A stretch of DNA of 64,000 nucleotides from Eudorina sp. 2006-703-Eu-15 (Eukaryota > Chlorophyta > Chlorophyceae > Chlamydomonadales > Volvocaceae): NCBI GenBank assembly GCA_003117195.1, contig BDSI01000073.1:558001-622000 (forward strand), given 5' to 3'. Positions 44,801-57,342 of the stretch are shown here, piece after piece; position 1 is the stretch's first letter; each line of letters begins with the position of its first letter. A model generated the notes under the pieces. The model had not been told where the DNA came from, ran no database searches, and was given only the letters and a program-made list of their open reading frames with translations. The position numbers were made by a program, and so were the translations under genes.

Positions 44801-47800
44801 GTCGTCGCATGTGGGTCGGTAGCGATAAAAACTGGTGCTGTTTGTTTGCTTAAGGTCCGAAAGCACCAAGATGCGGTTGGTCAGGGTTGTGTTGCCAAGC
44901 AGGAACGTTCCGTTGTCCAATCTGTGCAGATCTGGACACGCAGCGGTTCGGTGTCCGCACGCATAGCAAGGCATACATTAGGATTTAGGGAAGGTAGATC
45001 AGGTAGATCGATGTATGCTGTATGGCTAAATTAGTACAATCATGCCAACAAATGAAATGCCAGGAGAAAAACATTTGGATGACGAGTTCCAGAAAAAATG
45101 TAATAAGGAGGAGGGTCCAATTGCTGATCTGCATTGCGTTTTTGCAATGCATTGCTTGCCTAGCTAGCCTAGTTAGCCTAATAATGAGCAACGCATATAT
45201 GTATGGCTACCGCTGTTACCGCTGCACGCCCGTATCAGCAACGAGGAGAAGATCACCATGGCATGGAGTGTATGTGTAGATAGAATAAGTATCGCCCGTA
45301 CGGCGGGTAATATATTCAGGCGGCGGGGCGGCGGTTGTGCCATGCACCCAACCCTCAGATTCGCACCCATTATTAAACACACACCAGCCTACGGCAGGTC
45401 AACGTAATCGATGATATTCGTTCGAATAGCTGGAAACGGCCAATAATAACAATACGAGTATATATGCCGGCTGGACGGAGCCTGACGTGTTTTGGGAACT
45501 GAGTTGTGGCGTAGCCACTCCTATCTGCCCTCGCCAACCAGCGAACGACTCTCACGTCTCTTGACGGTTGACATGTCTCGACAGTCGCATTTTCCTGCTG
45601 GGCTACGAACTGTGCCCATCGTGAATCTAAAGCTGATGACCGCTAACTGTTTACACTTTCCGGCCTTTGGACCTTCATCGCGGCTCTCTTCGCGCGTTGT
45701 CTTAACACATTTGTAGGTTGGTAATCACCTCTTTTGCGTGGTTCCGTCCTCTGATCTGGGGGTTGTTCGGCTCTTTCCGCTGGCGCTGCCTGCCCCGCTG
45801 CCTGGGCCCGTCACTCCGGTTGTATGTTGCGCCGAGCCCTGTGCCGTGCGTTGCATCGGTGAGATGCGTCTGTTGCCACGGTTCTTTTCCTTCTGTTCGC
45901 GTTCTATCTGGGCCCCGACTAACTTGTCTCCGCTTCACAGGGTGTTCGTGCGGGATCTTTCGCGGCCGGTCGGCTAGCCACCCTGGCCCCTGCCGGTACC
46001 GCTGTGCAGTTCCCGCTGTGTCGGCTTCTCATGTCGCGGAGGTACGCCAGCGTGGTTTCACCGGCGCCATGGAATTAATGCGGCACGCAGTGTCCAACCG
46101 GACCTGGGAGAGTCAGCAGGCCGCCCAAGAGCTCGCTGATTGGGCTCGCTGATTGGGCTCGCTGATTGGGCTCGCTGATTGGCTTTCGGCGTACGCTGGC
46201 AGAACCCTTCCGCTCCGCGCAGGTGGGCGTGTACCTATGAGGGTATGTATACGCGTGTGTTGTATGTGTGTTTAGAAGTGCAACCCGCCCGCCCGCCCGC
46301 CGATCCCAGGTACCAATATACTTACCATAGAACCTGCGAGGAAAAAACTTACCATATGCAGGCGCGCGGACAAGGCAGCCGCGCCACCACCGCAAGGCAA
46401 ATCATATCGCAAATACTAAACACGGAGACGCACGACGCACGCAAACGGATTATGTACCGACCTGTAAAATTTATGTTGTATGTGTGTGAGTGTGTGTGAG
46501 TGAGACATCAGCCCGAACCGCCAGGTCCTTGACAATGTGTGTATTAAATTCAAAAGCGTGCATCATTGACCACAGGAAGCGATGGAAGGCGAAGATCACT
46601 CTGGGAAAACGCACCCCCATTCGTTCGTAACTCATTCGTTTGCAGGGTTTCAGTCGTAGGGTTTGTTGGCAGACGCGGCAGGCATAAACAGGACTTCGCC
46701 CAGGGTTCGTTAGTGCTAGCGAGGTTCGTAATGCCTTGATGCAACGAACGCCTTACAATGAACGGAAATGGACTTGCTGAATACGACTTCTTGCATCCGT
46801 TGCATGGTAGGACGTTTACAAGTACTAATGCATGCATTTTGCGGTCATGAATGTGGGTTGACAAAATTTTTCGTAACTTGGGTTCGTTGTCAGTGCCCAG
46901 CGCCATAACGAAGTTGTAACGCTGGGTTACAGTGTAAGTCCCTAACAATGACCCTGCACAGCATCTCGAGAAGCCTTTGGCCGCGCTGTGTTACAATTGG
47001 TATCGAGTATCAGTACTCTTTCCGTACGACCTCGTCAGGTCGTGAGTTCGATTCTGGATGGGCGCGCAGAGGTTTCTACTCCGAAAAACCCTGCTAGGGA
47101 CGCATGTGCCGGAGTCGGTCCGGGTGCCGCCGCATGACGTGACGCGAGGCCTGGCCAACCTCGTGGTAGGGTAGGCATGGCGGAGTGGACTGTGCACTGC
47201 GAGGACGCAGTGAGGAACGAGGACGTTCCCTTCAGGGGGGGGGGAGAATGTAACGCTGGGTTACAGTATAAGTCCCTAACAATGACCCTGCACAGCATCT
47301 CGAGAAGCCTTTGGCCGCGCTGTGTTACAGAAGTAGTTTCGTTCGTTACCAAGGCTGTCGTTTCATGAAACGAACCGGCGGGTGGCGTCTTACGAACCAA
47401 GTTTTTCCCAGAGTGACGGCGAAGGGGCGGACCTCGCTACGTGCATTCCCGAGGACATCCTGGTCTACGCCATGGAGTATTGGTTGAATGTGCATCGGGG
47501 TCGGAAGCGCGCTGACGGTTTGGTTGGTCCCGTCGCGGTGAAGGCCATGCTCTCTAACCTGAGCGGTTTCTTCTCGCGCATTGGCCGCAGTGGCCCGTAC
47601 GATGATGCCGGGGGTACCGGGAACCCGTGCTAGTCGGTGTGGATCCGAGACTTGCGAGTGGCTTTCGAGCGTGTGTCCAACAGCTAGCCTTAGTGAAACG
47701 GCTATGCAACGTGCGTGGGCAATATATATATATAAATGCACAGCAGTCAATATCTGCTAATATTGCTATCTGTCACATACAGCACGCACCCAGGTTGCCG

Positions 47801-50800
47801 ACTGCTGCCACTTCCAGGACATTTGGGTAGAAACTGCCAAAAAAAGTAACGTCCAGCTGCATGTCCGCGCCTCCGACGACCTGGACGGAGTAGTGCGGTG
47901 TCGCATGCTGTTGCACATAATAATGTCTCTAATATAACAACACGTACAATTAACTTCGGACGGTGACAACGTAACAATAATGTATTGAAAACCTACAATC
48001 TACAATCAACAACATCAAGTGCTAGAATTATTAATAAAATAAAGAATTAGTAATACAACAAGAATATGCATGAATCAAACAATAGCGAGATCATTGTTTT
48101 ATACCACAGTAAATAGTGTTAATAAGTTAAAAAGTTTATGACGAATTTTATAGCCATGATAATAACGCAATCTTAAACTGGATGGTACCCGTCATCAACC
48201 CTAGACTCACCATCGCCTGTCGGCCGGACATGTTTCTGGCCGCACCGACGGTTCTCCCGGCGTACAGCCGGAAGCCGAGTTCTTTATCTTCCACAAGAAT
48301 GGACTTATTCATCCTGAAAATTTCTGATCGCTGCGGCACAACCGATATCAACTTCCGCCCAGATTGCAGAAGGCTGTCCCTCGCGCTGCCGCCGACGGTG
48401 TCTCTGTTGCTATCGTGATCATCCAGCATGTACCTTTTATCTTTCATTAGGCCATGCAGTTGCTGCAGGTTCTTCTGCCGAAGCTCTCGCCTAGAAGTGC
48501 CGGCAGCCAGCGTCATCGGATGCTGCTGCATTGTTGATGCTGCTGACGACCCACCCATCTTCTCCTCCTCCCGGGAGGTGCGTCGCCGGCTGTTCTCTAC
48601 CAGCCTCGCCTTCCAGTCCCTGATGAATTCCGAGTAGGTAAGCCCCGGGTACAGCGAATCCGTCCTCATGGCGGCCATTGATTGAATGACGTCCGTCACC
48701 AGGCCCTCGCCTGCGACCAACAATCCCAAGCAGTGGCGATCAAAATGCTAGCTATCTATGGATCAACCATCAAGCAAGAGGGTTAAGAGGATGAGTACAT
48801 TGATTGGGCGAACATCGCCCACGCATTTTTATTGTCTTCGATGATAGATGTTGTAGATGTTTTTGAGTCTCGGAAAGCATATGCTGAATGTATTGTGTAC
48901 ACAATACAATACAAAATAAAATATAATATGAAATAATACAAATTTAATTTAATTTAATTTAATTTAATTTATATTATATTATATTATTTATATTATATCA
49001 TATTTTATTATAGTATGTAGTGCATGCAATGTAATCTTATGTAATGTAATGTAATATGATACAATAAAATATATTGATATAATATAAGACAGAAAGAAAG
49101 GGACCGCCTTGTGTTAAGGGGACCGCCGATGTAAGGGGTTGGGAGTCGACAGTGGTCACCCGTATTTTGTTCACGCAGGTATCCGCGTGCGGCCGCCCCT
49201 ATCTATCCATGTTACCAGGCCCCCGAAACCGTTTCCTGGTATGTGGCCGGACCCTTTGGCCCGACCCGCTTGACGTGCACATCTCGGGCTATCCCTTTAA
49301 CCGCCACTTACACGGGGGCGGACTCGGATACCGGGTCTGATACTCGATACCAATTGTAACACGGCGCGGCCAAAGGCTTATCGAGATGCTGTGCAGGGTC
49401 ATTTGTAGATAGGAACTTATACTGTAACCCGGCGTTACACTTGGGCTATTGTTCTTTGCGGTCCGGCCTACAGCCCTGCTTACAGCGGCCCTCTTGCATA
49501 CCTAGCCTTCTCCTCCTCGGCAACACAGATGTAAACTCCTCTGTCGCCTTCGAATTTTGAGGCGCACGGTCCTCACCACCAGCAGCCGCGTTGACGTCAA
49601 GAGTATTCGCGTGGTACGGTGATGGTGCCAGGAGGGCGGGCAGTAGGGTGAGCATCGCCCTTGTACGAATGATAATCTTCTCTTCGCGTGACAATAATGA
49701 AGCAGTGCCCAGTGATGATGGTAATACGGCATCGCCGCCCCCCTGCTGCTGATGCTGGACTTTTGTCGGCACGCTGCGCTCGGTGAGAAGGACGTCCACA
49801 CGGGCGGCAACGTGACCGTCCCCGGATAGCAGGGTGTGCGACTCACCACCTGTGCAACATCGAGTACGGGAACATAGAACAGTATGTACTATAATTATTA
49901 CAGCGAACCACGACACTACATACATGAGACCGCCTGCATAGCATGCATATGTATCCTACACTACAATCTATATATCTTCTCACTCCAGCGGAAAATTTAC
50001 ATGGCTTTATCATTTGACTACCTGAGCAATTCGAGCTAGGCTACGTATGTCTGGTTAGGATTTCAAGGATCCGGCGAACATATGTACGTGTGTACGTATA
50101 AGGTGACTGATATACGTATACCGACTGCCATCAACGCTGTCATCCTCGCGCTGCACGCACTCGATTGCCTACCTGCAGCAAAGTCTAGGACACCGTGAGA
50201 CATCATGTTGTCAAGCGCCTGGTTCGTTGGGACCAAGAACTTGCGCTGCCTTATCAGCCAGCCACCATCCGCCGCTCGCTGATGAGGCTGGATGGTGCTC
50301 TCCGCGTTGAAGACGTAGAAGCCATCAGCAGCGTACTCCACCTCTTCCGCCGCCGGCTTCGCAGCAGTATGATCGGTCTTTGTTGGCGGCACGCCTTTCT
50401 TGAGCGTGGCTGCCGAAACAGGCAGCTCCTCTGACACGTTACTTTTCCTGCGCCGGAAATGAAGAAAATTAGAAAAATCACGTTAGCCATCGGGACATCA
50501 GTACGTTTACGATACATTATTCGTTGGAATTGTTGGAAACCTGCTGTCGGCCATTGGACAAAACAGCAATCATGTTTTTTCATAAATAATACTGCTTCTG
50601 CGACAAAGCGACAATAATACTGCCGCATTGTTTTGATAGGAACAAGCATCGACTGCACATTTCGCTGTATCCGACAAATACATGGCACGCAGGCCCGCGG
50701 CCTTTCCGAACCTACAGTGTACGGCGGACGCTGGGCGGAATAATGCTCTCGCTTAATGCGCTAACCTGATTAGAGCCTGCTGTGCCAGCAGTTCGAAAAC

Positions 50801-53800
50801 ACCCCGCAGCGACGTAAGGCGCTGTTGTAGTACAAGATCATCGATGTCGTCATTGCTGCCGCCGTCGCCTCCTTCCGTCGAGCCGGTGGGCGGACGAAAT
50901 GCGCTCCGACGACGACTCCTGCCATGACGATTACTGCACGACCGGGTGATGTCTGACCACGTCATCATTACCTCCTTGTGCTTCTCGTCTGCTTGATGCT
51001 CATCATCATCCACCGATGTCGCCGCTGACGGGCGGACGTCCAATGAGGAGATGCCGCCCTCAGCCGTCAGATTGAATGTGGCCTCCGCAGCCTCGAGCAG
51101 CTCGTGCAGACAGCTCCGAGGGCACTGGGATGCGGTCCTGCGTGCATATGTATGTAGGGAGGTACCTAGGGAAAAAAACCACGCACCCCATATTATTACC
51201 CCATATAAAACTTGCGACGCGCGACAGCCAGCAACGTAGAATATATATGCGCGCTGTGCGCGCCGATTTCCAAAAACAAATGCCGCGCGCCAGGGCGGGA
51301 TACAAAGCTGTTTGGCATGTTGTCCAGCGATCCGAGGTGCGAGTCCCCGCCCCCTTCTAGAGTTGGCCGGTGTATATATATGGCTGCATGACGCGCCAGT
51401 GTTGCTATCTTCCAAGCAAAAAGGGGATATAGAATTCCGCCGGGTTCCGGGTTCCGGGTTCCGGGTCCAGCATTCAAAAAACCTTTGGCAGGGCAGATTT
51501 GGGGGCCTTCCGTTCCTAGGTGCCAGCAGGAAATAAAACCTCCGAGGCAGGCCGGGAAATACTTAAGCGTGTTTCGACAGCAGGGCCACTGCCACCACAG
51601 CTACGACCGGGATTCTCAGACTTGAAGAGCTGAAACACGCTTTCCTGGCGTCGCGGATGCACATGGGATGGAGGGTCGGTAACCAGGTGTCGGGGACACG
51701 GCATCAGAGTGTGTTTTGGCGATAGACAGGTGTACGACGCAGGCGTTGCCCCTGCGCCTGCTGATGTTCAGGCCCTTTTATTTGGTAGTCCGGAAAATAG
51801 TTGGCAGGGCAGATTTCCGGCTCTCTACAGCGTCAAAAAAATGAAATCTCGCAGGTTGTTTGGGGGATCGGGAAATAAAAAATTTCCGGGTTTTTGGCCC
51901 GTAAATATTCAATATTCAGCCCGGGTCAGGGAGTTGTCAGCCCGGTGCAGCGAGTGGAGTAGGAGTCGCGAGCACGCCCATGCGGCGTGCGCGACTCGTG
52001 CGCAAGCGACCTTTGGGTACCCTGGCAAGCCGAGGGTCTAGTGGTTGGCGGTTGCACGTGTGTATGCCGCGGGACGCGGTGTGGGTTGGGCTGCGTTCGA
52101 TAGAGCATGGGTACGGGTGTACCTGGCGCCAACGGGCGCCTAGCCAAACTCACTTTAGCCCAAGTACGGCGAGAACAGTTGAACTCCAGCAGTGAATGAG
52201 ACTGAAATGCTCGGCCTTGGGGTACGACACTGTACGGTGTGAGCAAATCGCATAACTCAGGGCGAGCCCAGGTGCAACCCTCGAAATTACTTTACACGTT
52301 CTCTCTAAAGCGCATTAGAGTAAGCGCCTCACAGTGGCACGCTACTTCCGCAAAAACCCCCACCCGCCCTCCCTGTTTCGCGGCAAGACAGCCGTGTGAT
52401 TGGGCGTGGGGCCCTTGACACCTAGCGAGCAGCGGACGCCTGCATCGCTACGCCAGACTGACAGACACCCGTTCACAGGAGATGCTCTGTGGAGTATACC
52501 CCGCGCCACCGCATCCGTGTCCCAGACACAAGCCGCGAACATCCCACCCGCTGTCACGCCACGCGCCGCCGCTGCAATGGCTGCTGGGCCCCCAAGTGCC
52601 TGTGCTCATCGGTGTATCGCCCTAACACGGCCGTGCTCTTGATCTGCCCCAGCGACTTCAACTCTGACTGCTCTAGACCCCGCTTAGCCGCCGCCTGGAG
52701 CGCCCCGCGGCGGAAGCTGTGGTTAGTTTCGCCCTCGTAGAGCTCGGCATCGCGAAGGTGGCGCCGGATGCGCGCCCCAGCGCAGAGCTGCTCAGTGGCT
52801 CCTCCTTAAAGGACCGGCGGTCGCTGCGGAGAGGCCGGAAGAGGTAGCAGCTGATGGCACAACCTTCCGCATCCGGCTGACTAGCCCGCCAGACGTAGTA
52901 GGCGAAGGTCTGCGGGAAGCATACCGCCGGGCGTGCCAGGTTTGGCTCCAAGAATACAGCGGGTGCCCGTTGCGCCCGGTAGGTCTTGGTGCCGCGCTCT
53001 CGAACGCACATCCGGTACGAGTCACCAGGAGCCCACTCCCACGGTGGTGGCAGTGGGAGCCGCGGATCAGCCTCGTCCGGCTTTTCGGGGTTGCAGAAGT
53101 CAGCCCACGCCAGCTTGCCCGTGTCGAAGCCCCGGTACGTGCTTTGCCACATGAACTGCGCGCAGAGCAGGTCGCGGGAGAAGAGCAGTGCATCCACCGC
53201 CTTCTGCGCAGCCAGCAGCTGGCCCATCAGGTACTCGCACAGGCGCTCGTACTTCTCCTCAGACAGCGGCACCGCAGACAGTTCGTCGTAGCCACCCAGC
53301 ATGCGCAGCCGGGTGTAACCCGCGCGATAATCGGTGACCCACGGAGACTCACACGGGTTGCCCCGACCGGTGGCTGGATCGTAGGGTCCTACCCTCCCGG
53401 TACGGGTAAAGTAGCCGCTGAGGGCGGACAACATCCCTTTCACGGCCTGGGGCCCGGCGTCCTCCTGCTTCCGCCCGGGATGGTTCGGTAGCCACCATTC
53501 TTCCGTGTAGACAAGAAGGGACTCGGGGCCCACAGTGGCCAACCCGATGTCCTCCCCCGTGCTGCTGAGCCAAGCCGCGAACTCCTTCGCCGCCGAATCC
53601 TGGCGCTCGCGAGTGGCGTTGGCCAGGGCCTGATCCATGACGGCCTGGGCCTTCAAGAGGCCACGCTGGTAGAAGCCCGCTTTAGGTGGCGGGGGCTGAT
53701 AGCGGGGTATCTGGGCCACACGAGCAGCCCGTAGCGCTGCGAACCCCGGGCGAGCCTACGGGACAAGGTGATCGTCAGCATGTCGAGGTAGCAATCGAGT

Positions 53801-55417
53801 CGAGGTAACGGCCACTCACCAAGCTCGGTGGCGGAACCAACGGGGATGGCCCACCCGAAAGAAGGGGGCGGATTCCAGACGAAGCCGTGTTCTCGGCCCC
53901 GAGTTGCAGCACACCGGGAACGTTCGGTGGTCGCGCCTGCACGAACACCGGCGATTTATGAGTATTAGGACGGCTCGGCCAACGTTCACGTCGGCGAATA
54001 GGCACCCACCGAGAGCGAACGGTCGGAGGCCAGGGCAGGCCCCTCCGGCCGAGGGGCTTGGGCCCCCGGCAGCAGCCCCTCAATGCCGGACCCGAACGGA
54101 AGCCCTCCCATCGAGTCCGTTGGTCGCGCCTGCAAGAACCGCGAGGCTTCAGCATCAGCACACCAACGAGAGATATCGACTGACACGATGTACGTCAACT
54201 TACCAAGCTTGGCCAGGTGAGGGCCCGCCCGACAGACGCGTCACCAAGAACGGCATCGACACTCGGCAGGCCCGCGGCCCCCGCCGCAGAGCAAAGCACC
54301 CCGAGGGGATTAGGGGCTGACGAAAGGGCCTGCGCCAATGGCAAGGGTTCAGTACGGCGAAAGGCTGGCAGCTCCCTGCGAGGCTAACCTACCCGCATGA
54401 CCAGAGACGGGCGAGATTCGCCCTCAATGCTTGTTGGACGCACTTGCAGCCGCAAGCCGACGCCAAGGGTGGAAAGATCCAACACGAATGGCGCAGGCAT
54501 ATCGGACAGATCGACTCCTGCCCATGCAGTCGCTGCTGCCTCGCGCTCAATGTAGTTGATTTCTTCCTGCTTAATGAATCAGGACAATTACTAGCAATGA
54601 ACGCCATCAACCGTTGTGTTACATTTCTCCCTTACCGGAGCAGCGCGAGCAGGCGGCAACAGGAAATCGTTTGAGCGGTTACCCAACGAATTACTTAACC
54701 CGCCGTATAAGAGGCTCACATTCCCACATTCCCATTTAAGATAGCAACACTGTTTCGTTCATTAAAGCCTCCCGCCCCCCCTCCCCCACGGGTGATGAGG
54801 ATGCATGGGTGCGCAGTCATTGGCAGGGGTTGATAAGATGAGGCGCCTACGAGCTCTCTAGGCCCTTGGAACGCCCGGTCGGGCCGAAGGGTCCACCTTG
54901 TAACGGTTACAGTCGCATAAAAGCTGCTCTTATTATTACTTGCACATCAGTACAAACCTACGTATCTATTTAAACTCCATCCACGCCATCACGCATACAA
55001 AAAAGCAAGTGCTGCAAATGACTACTCGACTACGAGGCAGCAAATATACTAACCTCTTGCACCCGCCGCCCCGGCTCTCCGCGCACTCCTCCGGGCTTGC
55101 GGGTGTGGTGATGGCAGTGAAGGCGTCGCAGTCCCCCACCTCCACCCGCACCGAGTAGCGAGAGGTGCCGCTGGCCGGGTCGCAACCCAGGACCGAGTAG
55201 CTGGGGCGCAGGTACAGGAAGACACCCTCCGAGGAAAGGGGCTCCTCGTGGACAGTACTAGAAGGCCCACCAGCAGCCATGTTTTCCTTGGCACCATTAT
55301 TATTATCCTTGATGTCGCCGGCGTCGTCCCGAGAACCTGCCGGCGGCGAGCTATCGACACGGCGGCGCTCCCCCGGCGGCTCAACGCTCTTGTACACTTC
55401 ATGTGAAGTTAATAAAA
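41841..55417 (-). CDS. Large single-pass membrane glycoprotein with Pro-rich extracellular spacer (5' end not found)
   Basis: Eight exons join in phase: about 55417-55054, 51137-50766, 50447-50173, 49849-49502, 48710-48189, 44931-44795, 44476-44251, 43828-41841 (TAA stop), giving at least 1409 residues. The first recognised exon encodes YSVLGCDPASGTSRYSVR and further Cys residues, a domain shared with the right-edge gene. Later exons have many N-glycosylation sequons (NGT, NTT, NST, NAT). The last exon holds a beta-rich segment, about 85 residues of Pro/Ser-rich spacer like volvocine hydroxyproline-rich matrix proteins, one membrane helix (VAIVCGVFGGLVGFVLLAAV...), a basic RLRRRKRR stop-transfer, and a low-complexity tail of about 300 residues. 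A type I surface or matrix-anchoring protein is inferred. The family is not recognised. Upstream exons with a signal peptide are missing from this model. Its introns reach 3.9 kb and hold transposons. Confidence 0.72.
44005..44220. repeat. AT-rich intron block
   Basis: AATAATAATAT-type low-complexity DNA lies in the intron between the last two exons of the membrane glycoprotein gene. It contrasts sharply with the GC-rich exons. No coding content. Confidence 0.8.
46131..46182. repeat. Four tandem copies of a 13-bp unit
   Basis: GCTCGCTGATTGG is repeated four times without change. It starts inside the last codons of the first recombinase fragment, creating the stop that ends it. Confidence 0.95.
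46597..47415. mobile_element. Short CACTA-like element (non-autonomous)
   Basis: The left end is CACTCTGGGAAAA and the right end is the inverted TTTTTCCCAGAGTG. Subterminal motifs of the form TTCGTTA/TTACGAAC are repeated in both orientations near both ends. Size is 819 bp including the nested TRIM, so about 400 bp without it. The 3-bp flanks (gat, acg) do not match, so target duplication is unproven. It has the same termini as the large element at 57346-61776 but different subterminal repeats. Confidence 0.65.
46915..47329 (+). mobile_element. TRIM (terminal-repeat retrotransposon in miniature)
   Basis: Two 81-bp direct terminal repeats (46915-46995 and 47249-47329) start TGTAACGC and end TGTTACA and differ at very few positions. 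The 5' repeat is followed by TGGTATCGAGTATC, resembling a primer-binding site of the TGGTATC type. The 3' repeat is preceded by a polypurine tract (A, ten G, AGAA; 47234-47248). Both sides carry the 5-bp target duplication GAAGT (46910-46914, 47330-47334). The 253-bp interior has no coding potential, so mobility would depend on an autonomous retrotransposon. Confidence 0.92.
48890..49085. repeat. AT-rich intron block with TTTAA tandem repeats
   Basis: Several copies of TTTAATTTAA and TATTATATT-type repeats lie in the intron between 49501 and 48711, adjoining the truncated terminal repeat element. No gene. Confidence 0.8.
49337..49439 (-). mobile_element. Terminal repeat plus primer-binding site of a TRIM-related element, inverted
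   Basis: On the minus strand an 85-bp copy of the TRIM terminal repeat (49439-49355) begins TGTAACGCC and ends TGTTACA. It is followed directly by ATTGGTATCGAGTATCAG, the same putative primer-binding site. The second repeat is not found at the other side, so the copy is truncated. It lies 62 bases downstream of a splice donor of the membrane glycoprotein gene. Confidence 0.85.
52554..53750 (-). pseudogene. Tyrosine recombinase (DIRS/Kangaroo-like), frameshifted
   Basis: The minus strand encodes a YR-type integrase: an N-terminal helical core-binding region (TRERQDSAAKEFAAWLSS, AVKGMLSALSGYF), the first catalytic Arg in STYRGFDTGKLAWADF, then after a frameshift HSFRRG (HxxR) and the nucleophile Tyr in GRYTDEHRHLG, with a stop at 52554. 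The break falls at about 52795-52806: upstream reads RSFKEEP, downstream reads ATEQLCAGARIRRHLRDAELYEGE in another frame. All four catalytic residues are otherwise present, so the copy is young. The start is uncertain, and an in-frame extension ARPGFAALRAARV runs to an acceptor near 53753. No reverse transcriptase is found nearby. It sits in the 3.9-kb intron of the membrane glycoprotein gene, in sense orientation. Confidence 0.85.
53760..55053. other. Intron DNA flanking the recombinase copy
   Basis: This is the remainder of the large intron. GGTCGCGCCTGCA-GAAC recurs at about 53928 and 54119 and may belong to recombinase-element repeats. A 22-bp segment, GGGTCCACCTTGTAACGGTTAC (54885-54911), also occurs at about 40802-40825 and contains the palindrome GTAACGGTTAC. 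No exon is supported. Confidence 0.4.
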
Positions 55418-57342
55418 CTGCGTCGTACGTCCCGATCAGAGTCGCCGTCGTCGCGCACAGAGACCTGCGGAAGCTGTACCCTGCAGCAGGCAGGCAGCAC
55501 GTTCGCCACGCAGCAAACCACGAAGCAAGGAGGTAGGTGCGTGTCGGTGCGGTGGTGCACTACATACATACAGGTAATCTATAAAGTGCACTCAACGCAT
55601 GCACGCATGCGTGTGCACGCATACATGTCAACCAGCCCTTGATCGGCGATTAATGCACCATTTAGATACGTACACGACTAGGCAAAAAAACGTACATAGC
55701 ATATTCCCAGCTATTCCAGTGCGGTAACCTAATAACCCAACGATAGCAGATGCGTGCTGCCATGCGTATGCGAGCGACGAGGTACATACGCTTAAACTTC
55801 TGTCAGGGACGGAGGCGCGTATCGATGTATGGTCATCCTAATAATTAGTCCTAATAAAGCAAGTGCTCCGACATACCGCCCCCAAGGATGCAACTGCACC
55901 GCTGTAGGCCGGCAAGATAGGTTCTCGCATGTACATATGTGCATGCATCCTAAGTAGAGATGTATGTATGTATGTGGAAATGCTGTGCGTCCAGGAGCTA
56001 TCGTATTGCTCGCTGCCAAACTCGCGGCACATTTACCGACCGAAGTGAACCTCCATTTCTGTCGATAGATTTGTGCGACTTTACTATTCATCACGATAAG
56101 CAAGGGACTTCCGTCGTTCCATCGTCGTTTCGAAGTTGCGGCGGTCTCACTTACCTCCCGCCGCAGACACCATATGCGCAGATACTACCAAAAGAAGATA
56201 TATACCTAAGAGATAAGGATTAGCACTACCGTTGTCTGGGGACGCCTTCACGAGGATGCGCCGTTGAGGTTCAGACATTTTACCAATCGCCTTAAGAAAT
56301 ATCTACTGGATACCAAGCAAAATAAGGACTTCACGCCCTGTGAAGTACTAGTTGTACACAGTGTCTCTGCAGCGGCTATGCGATCCGACCCATGTCTGTG
56401 TCTTGATTCATTCGCATGTCACGTGTGTGATTACCAGATTGACCCGCCGAATCCCAACCGATACCCGATTATAACGTGTATGTGCCTGTCGGGGTCTTAT
56501 TGAGGAATGTGCAATGTCTACAATGTCACAAGCTTAATATGTTGATACCACGATATGTGGTCACGAAAATTTGTGAGCGGCTCACTTCTTCAGCAGCAGC
56601 ACGGCGTACGGGCGAGAAGATCGATGGAGCCAACGTAATAAGATGCTCGCTTCCCAACAGGTCCCATGCCAGCCATGAACGAGGGACCAGTAGTACACGT
56701 GGAAGGCATACATCCGATGTTCATATTAATTATTTGTAATGCATTACATTGTTGCTTGGCAATCATCATCTTGCTAAGTTTGTAAGTCGAACACTTCGTC
56801 CAGGCGTGGTAGATGTCGGACTTCAACGCGTATGTATTTAAGTCGTCGTCATCAATAAATATCAGTAGTAGGCTCAGAAACGTTGGCCCGCGTTTGTCAT
56901 GGCATCATTACGTCATTTGAACCCTGCCATCATAAGCAGTCCCTGGCCGTGGAAGACATGCTATATGTGCTTAAATTAATTCATTCATTTTTTTCCCGCT
57001 CAGCTGTTCAGGTAGGATGGAGGATATAGAACAGATGTGCATAGACCGAGTTGTCGGAAACCGTTCACGCTTGAATATTGAGTCCAGTAAAAATACATTA
57101 CACCAAGTTTTATTGTGTATACCCAGCTGCGAGAACTTGCATTGATGTATGTCATCGGTGGCAGTTAATGAAAATCGGCATGCGCATCCGGAACGAATCT
57201 TCACCGGACGAATTTCGCGCGTTCACTGTCGACGCCACCGACCCCACTTACGTGTGTGCTTCTTTTTCTTTCCTTCTATCGCGACAGGCAAACAACGATG
57301 CACATGTGAATAAGCACCGTGCCAGATTAGGACAGCGGTACA
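55418..57342. other. Region expected to hold missing 5' exons of the membrane glycoprotein gene
   Basis: No exon could be supported. The signal-peptide exon expected upstream of 55417 on the minus strand is either here, beyond the CACTA-like element, or too short to see. The sequence is moderately AT-rich with CATGCATG and GTATGTATG words. Confidence 0.35.

Larger units (their letters stand above)
45941..47690 (+). pseudogene. Broken DIRS-type tyrosine recombinase, interrupted by transposons
   Basis: Two fragments match the N-terminal half of the recombinase at 52554-53750. The first (about 46000-46150, after a good acceptor at 45940) encodes VRQRGFTGAMELMRHAVSNR and a QELADWA segment. The second (47416-47632) encodes EDILVYAMEYWLN, then AVKAMLSNLSGFFSRIGRSG and GNPC. 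An in-frame TAG replaces the next codon, and remnants such as SVWIRDLRVAF continue to about 47690. A CACTA-like element with a nested TRIM lies between the fragments. The catalytic half is missing. It sits antisense in an intron of the membrane glycoprotein gene. Confidence 0.75.

Noticed and set aside
46996..47070. Possible tRNA or tRNA-derived SINE head
   Set aside because: GAGTTCGATTCTGG resembles a B box and TGGTATCGAGT weakly resembles an A box, but no cloverleaf can be drawn. The position directly after a terminal repeat fits a primer-binding site better.
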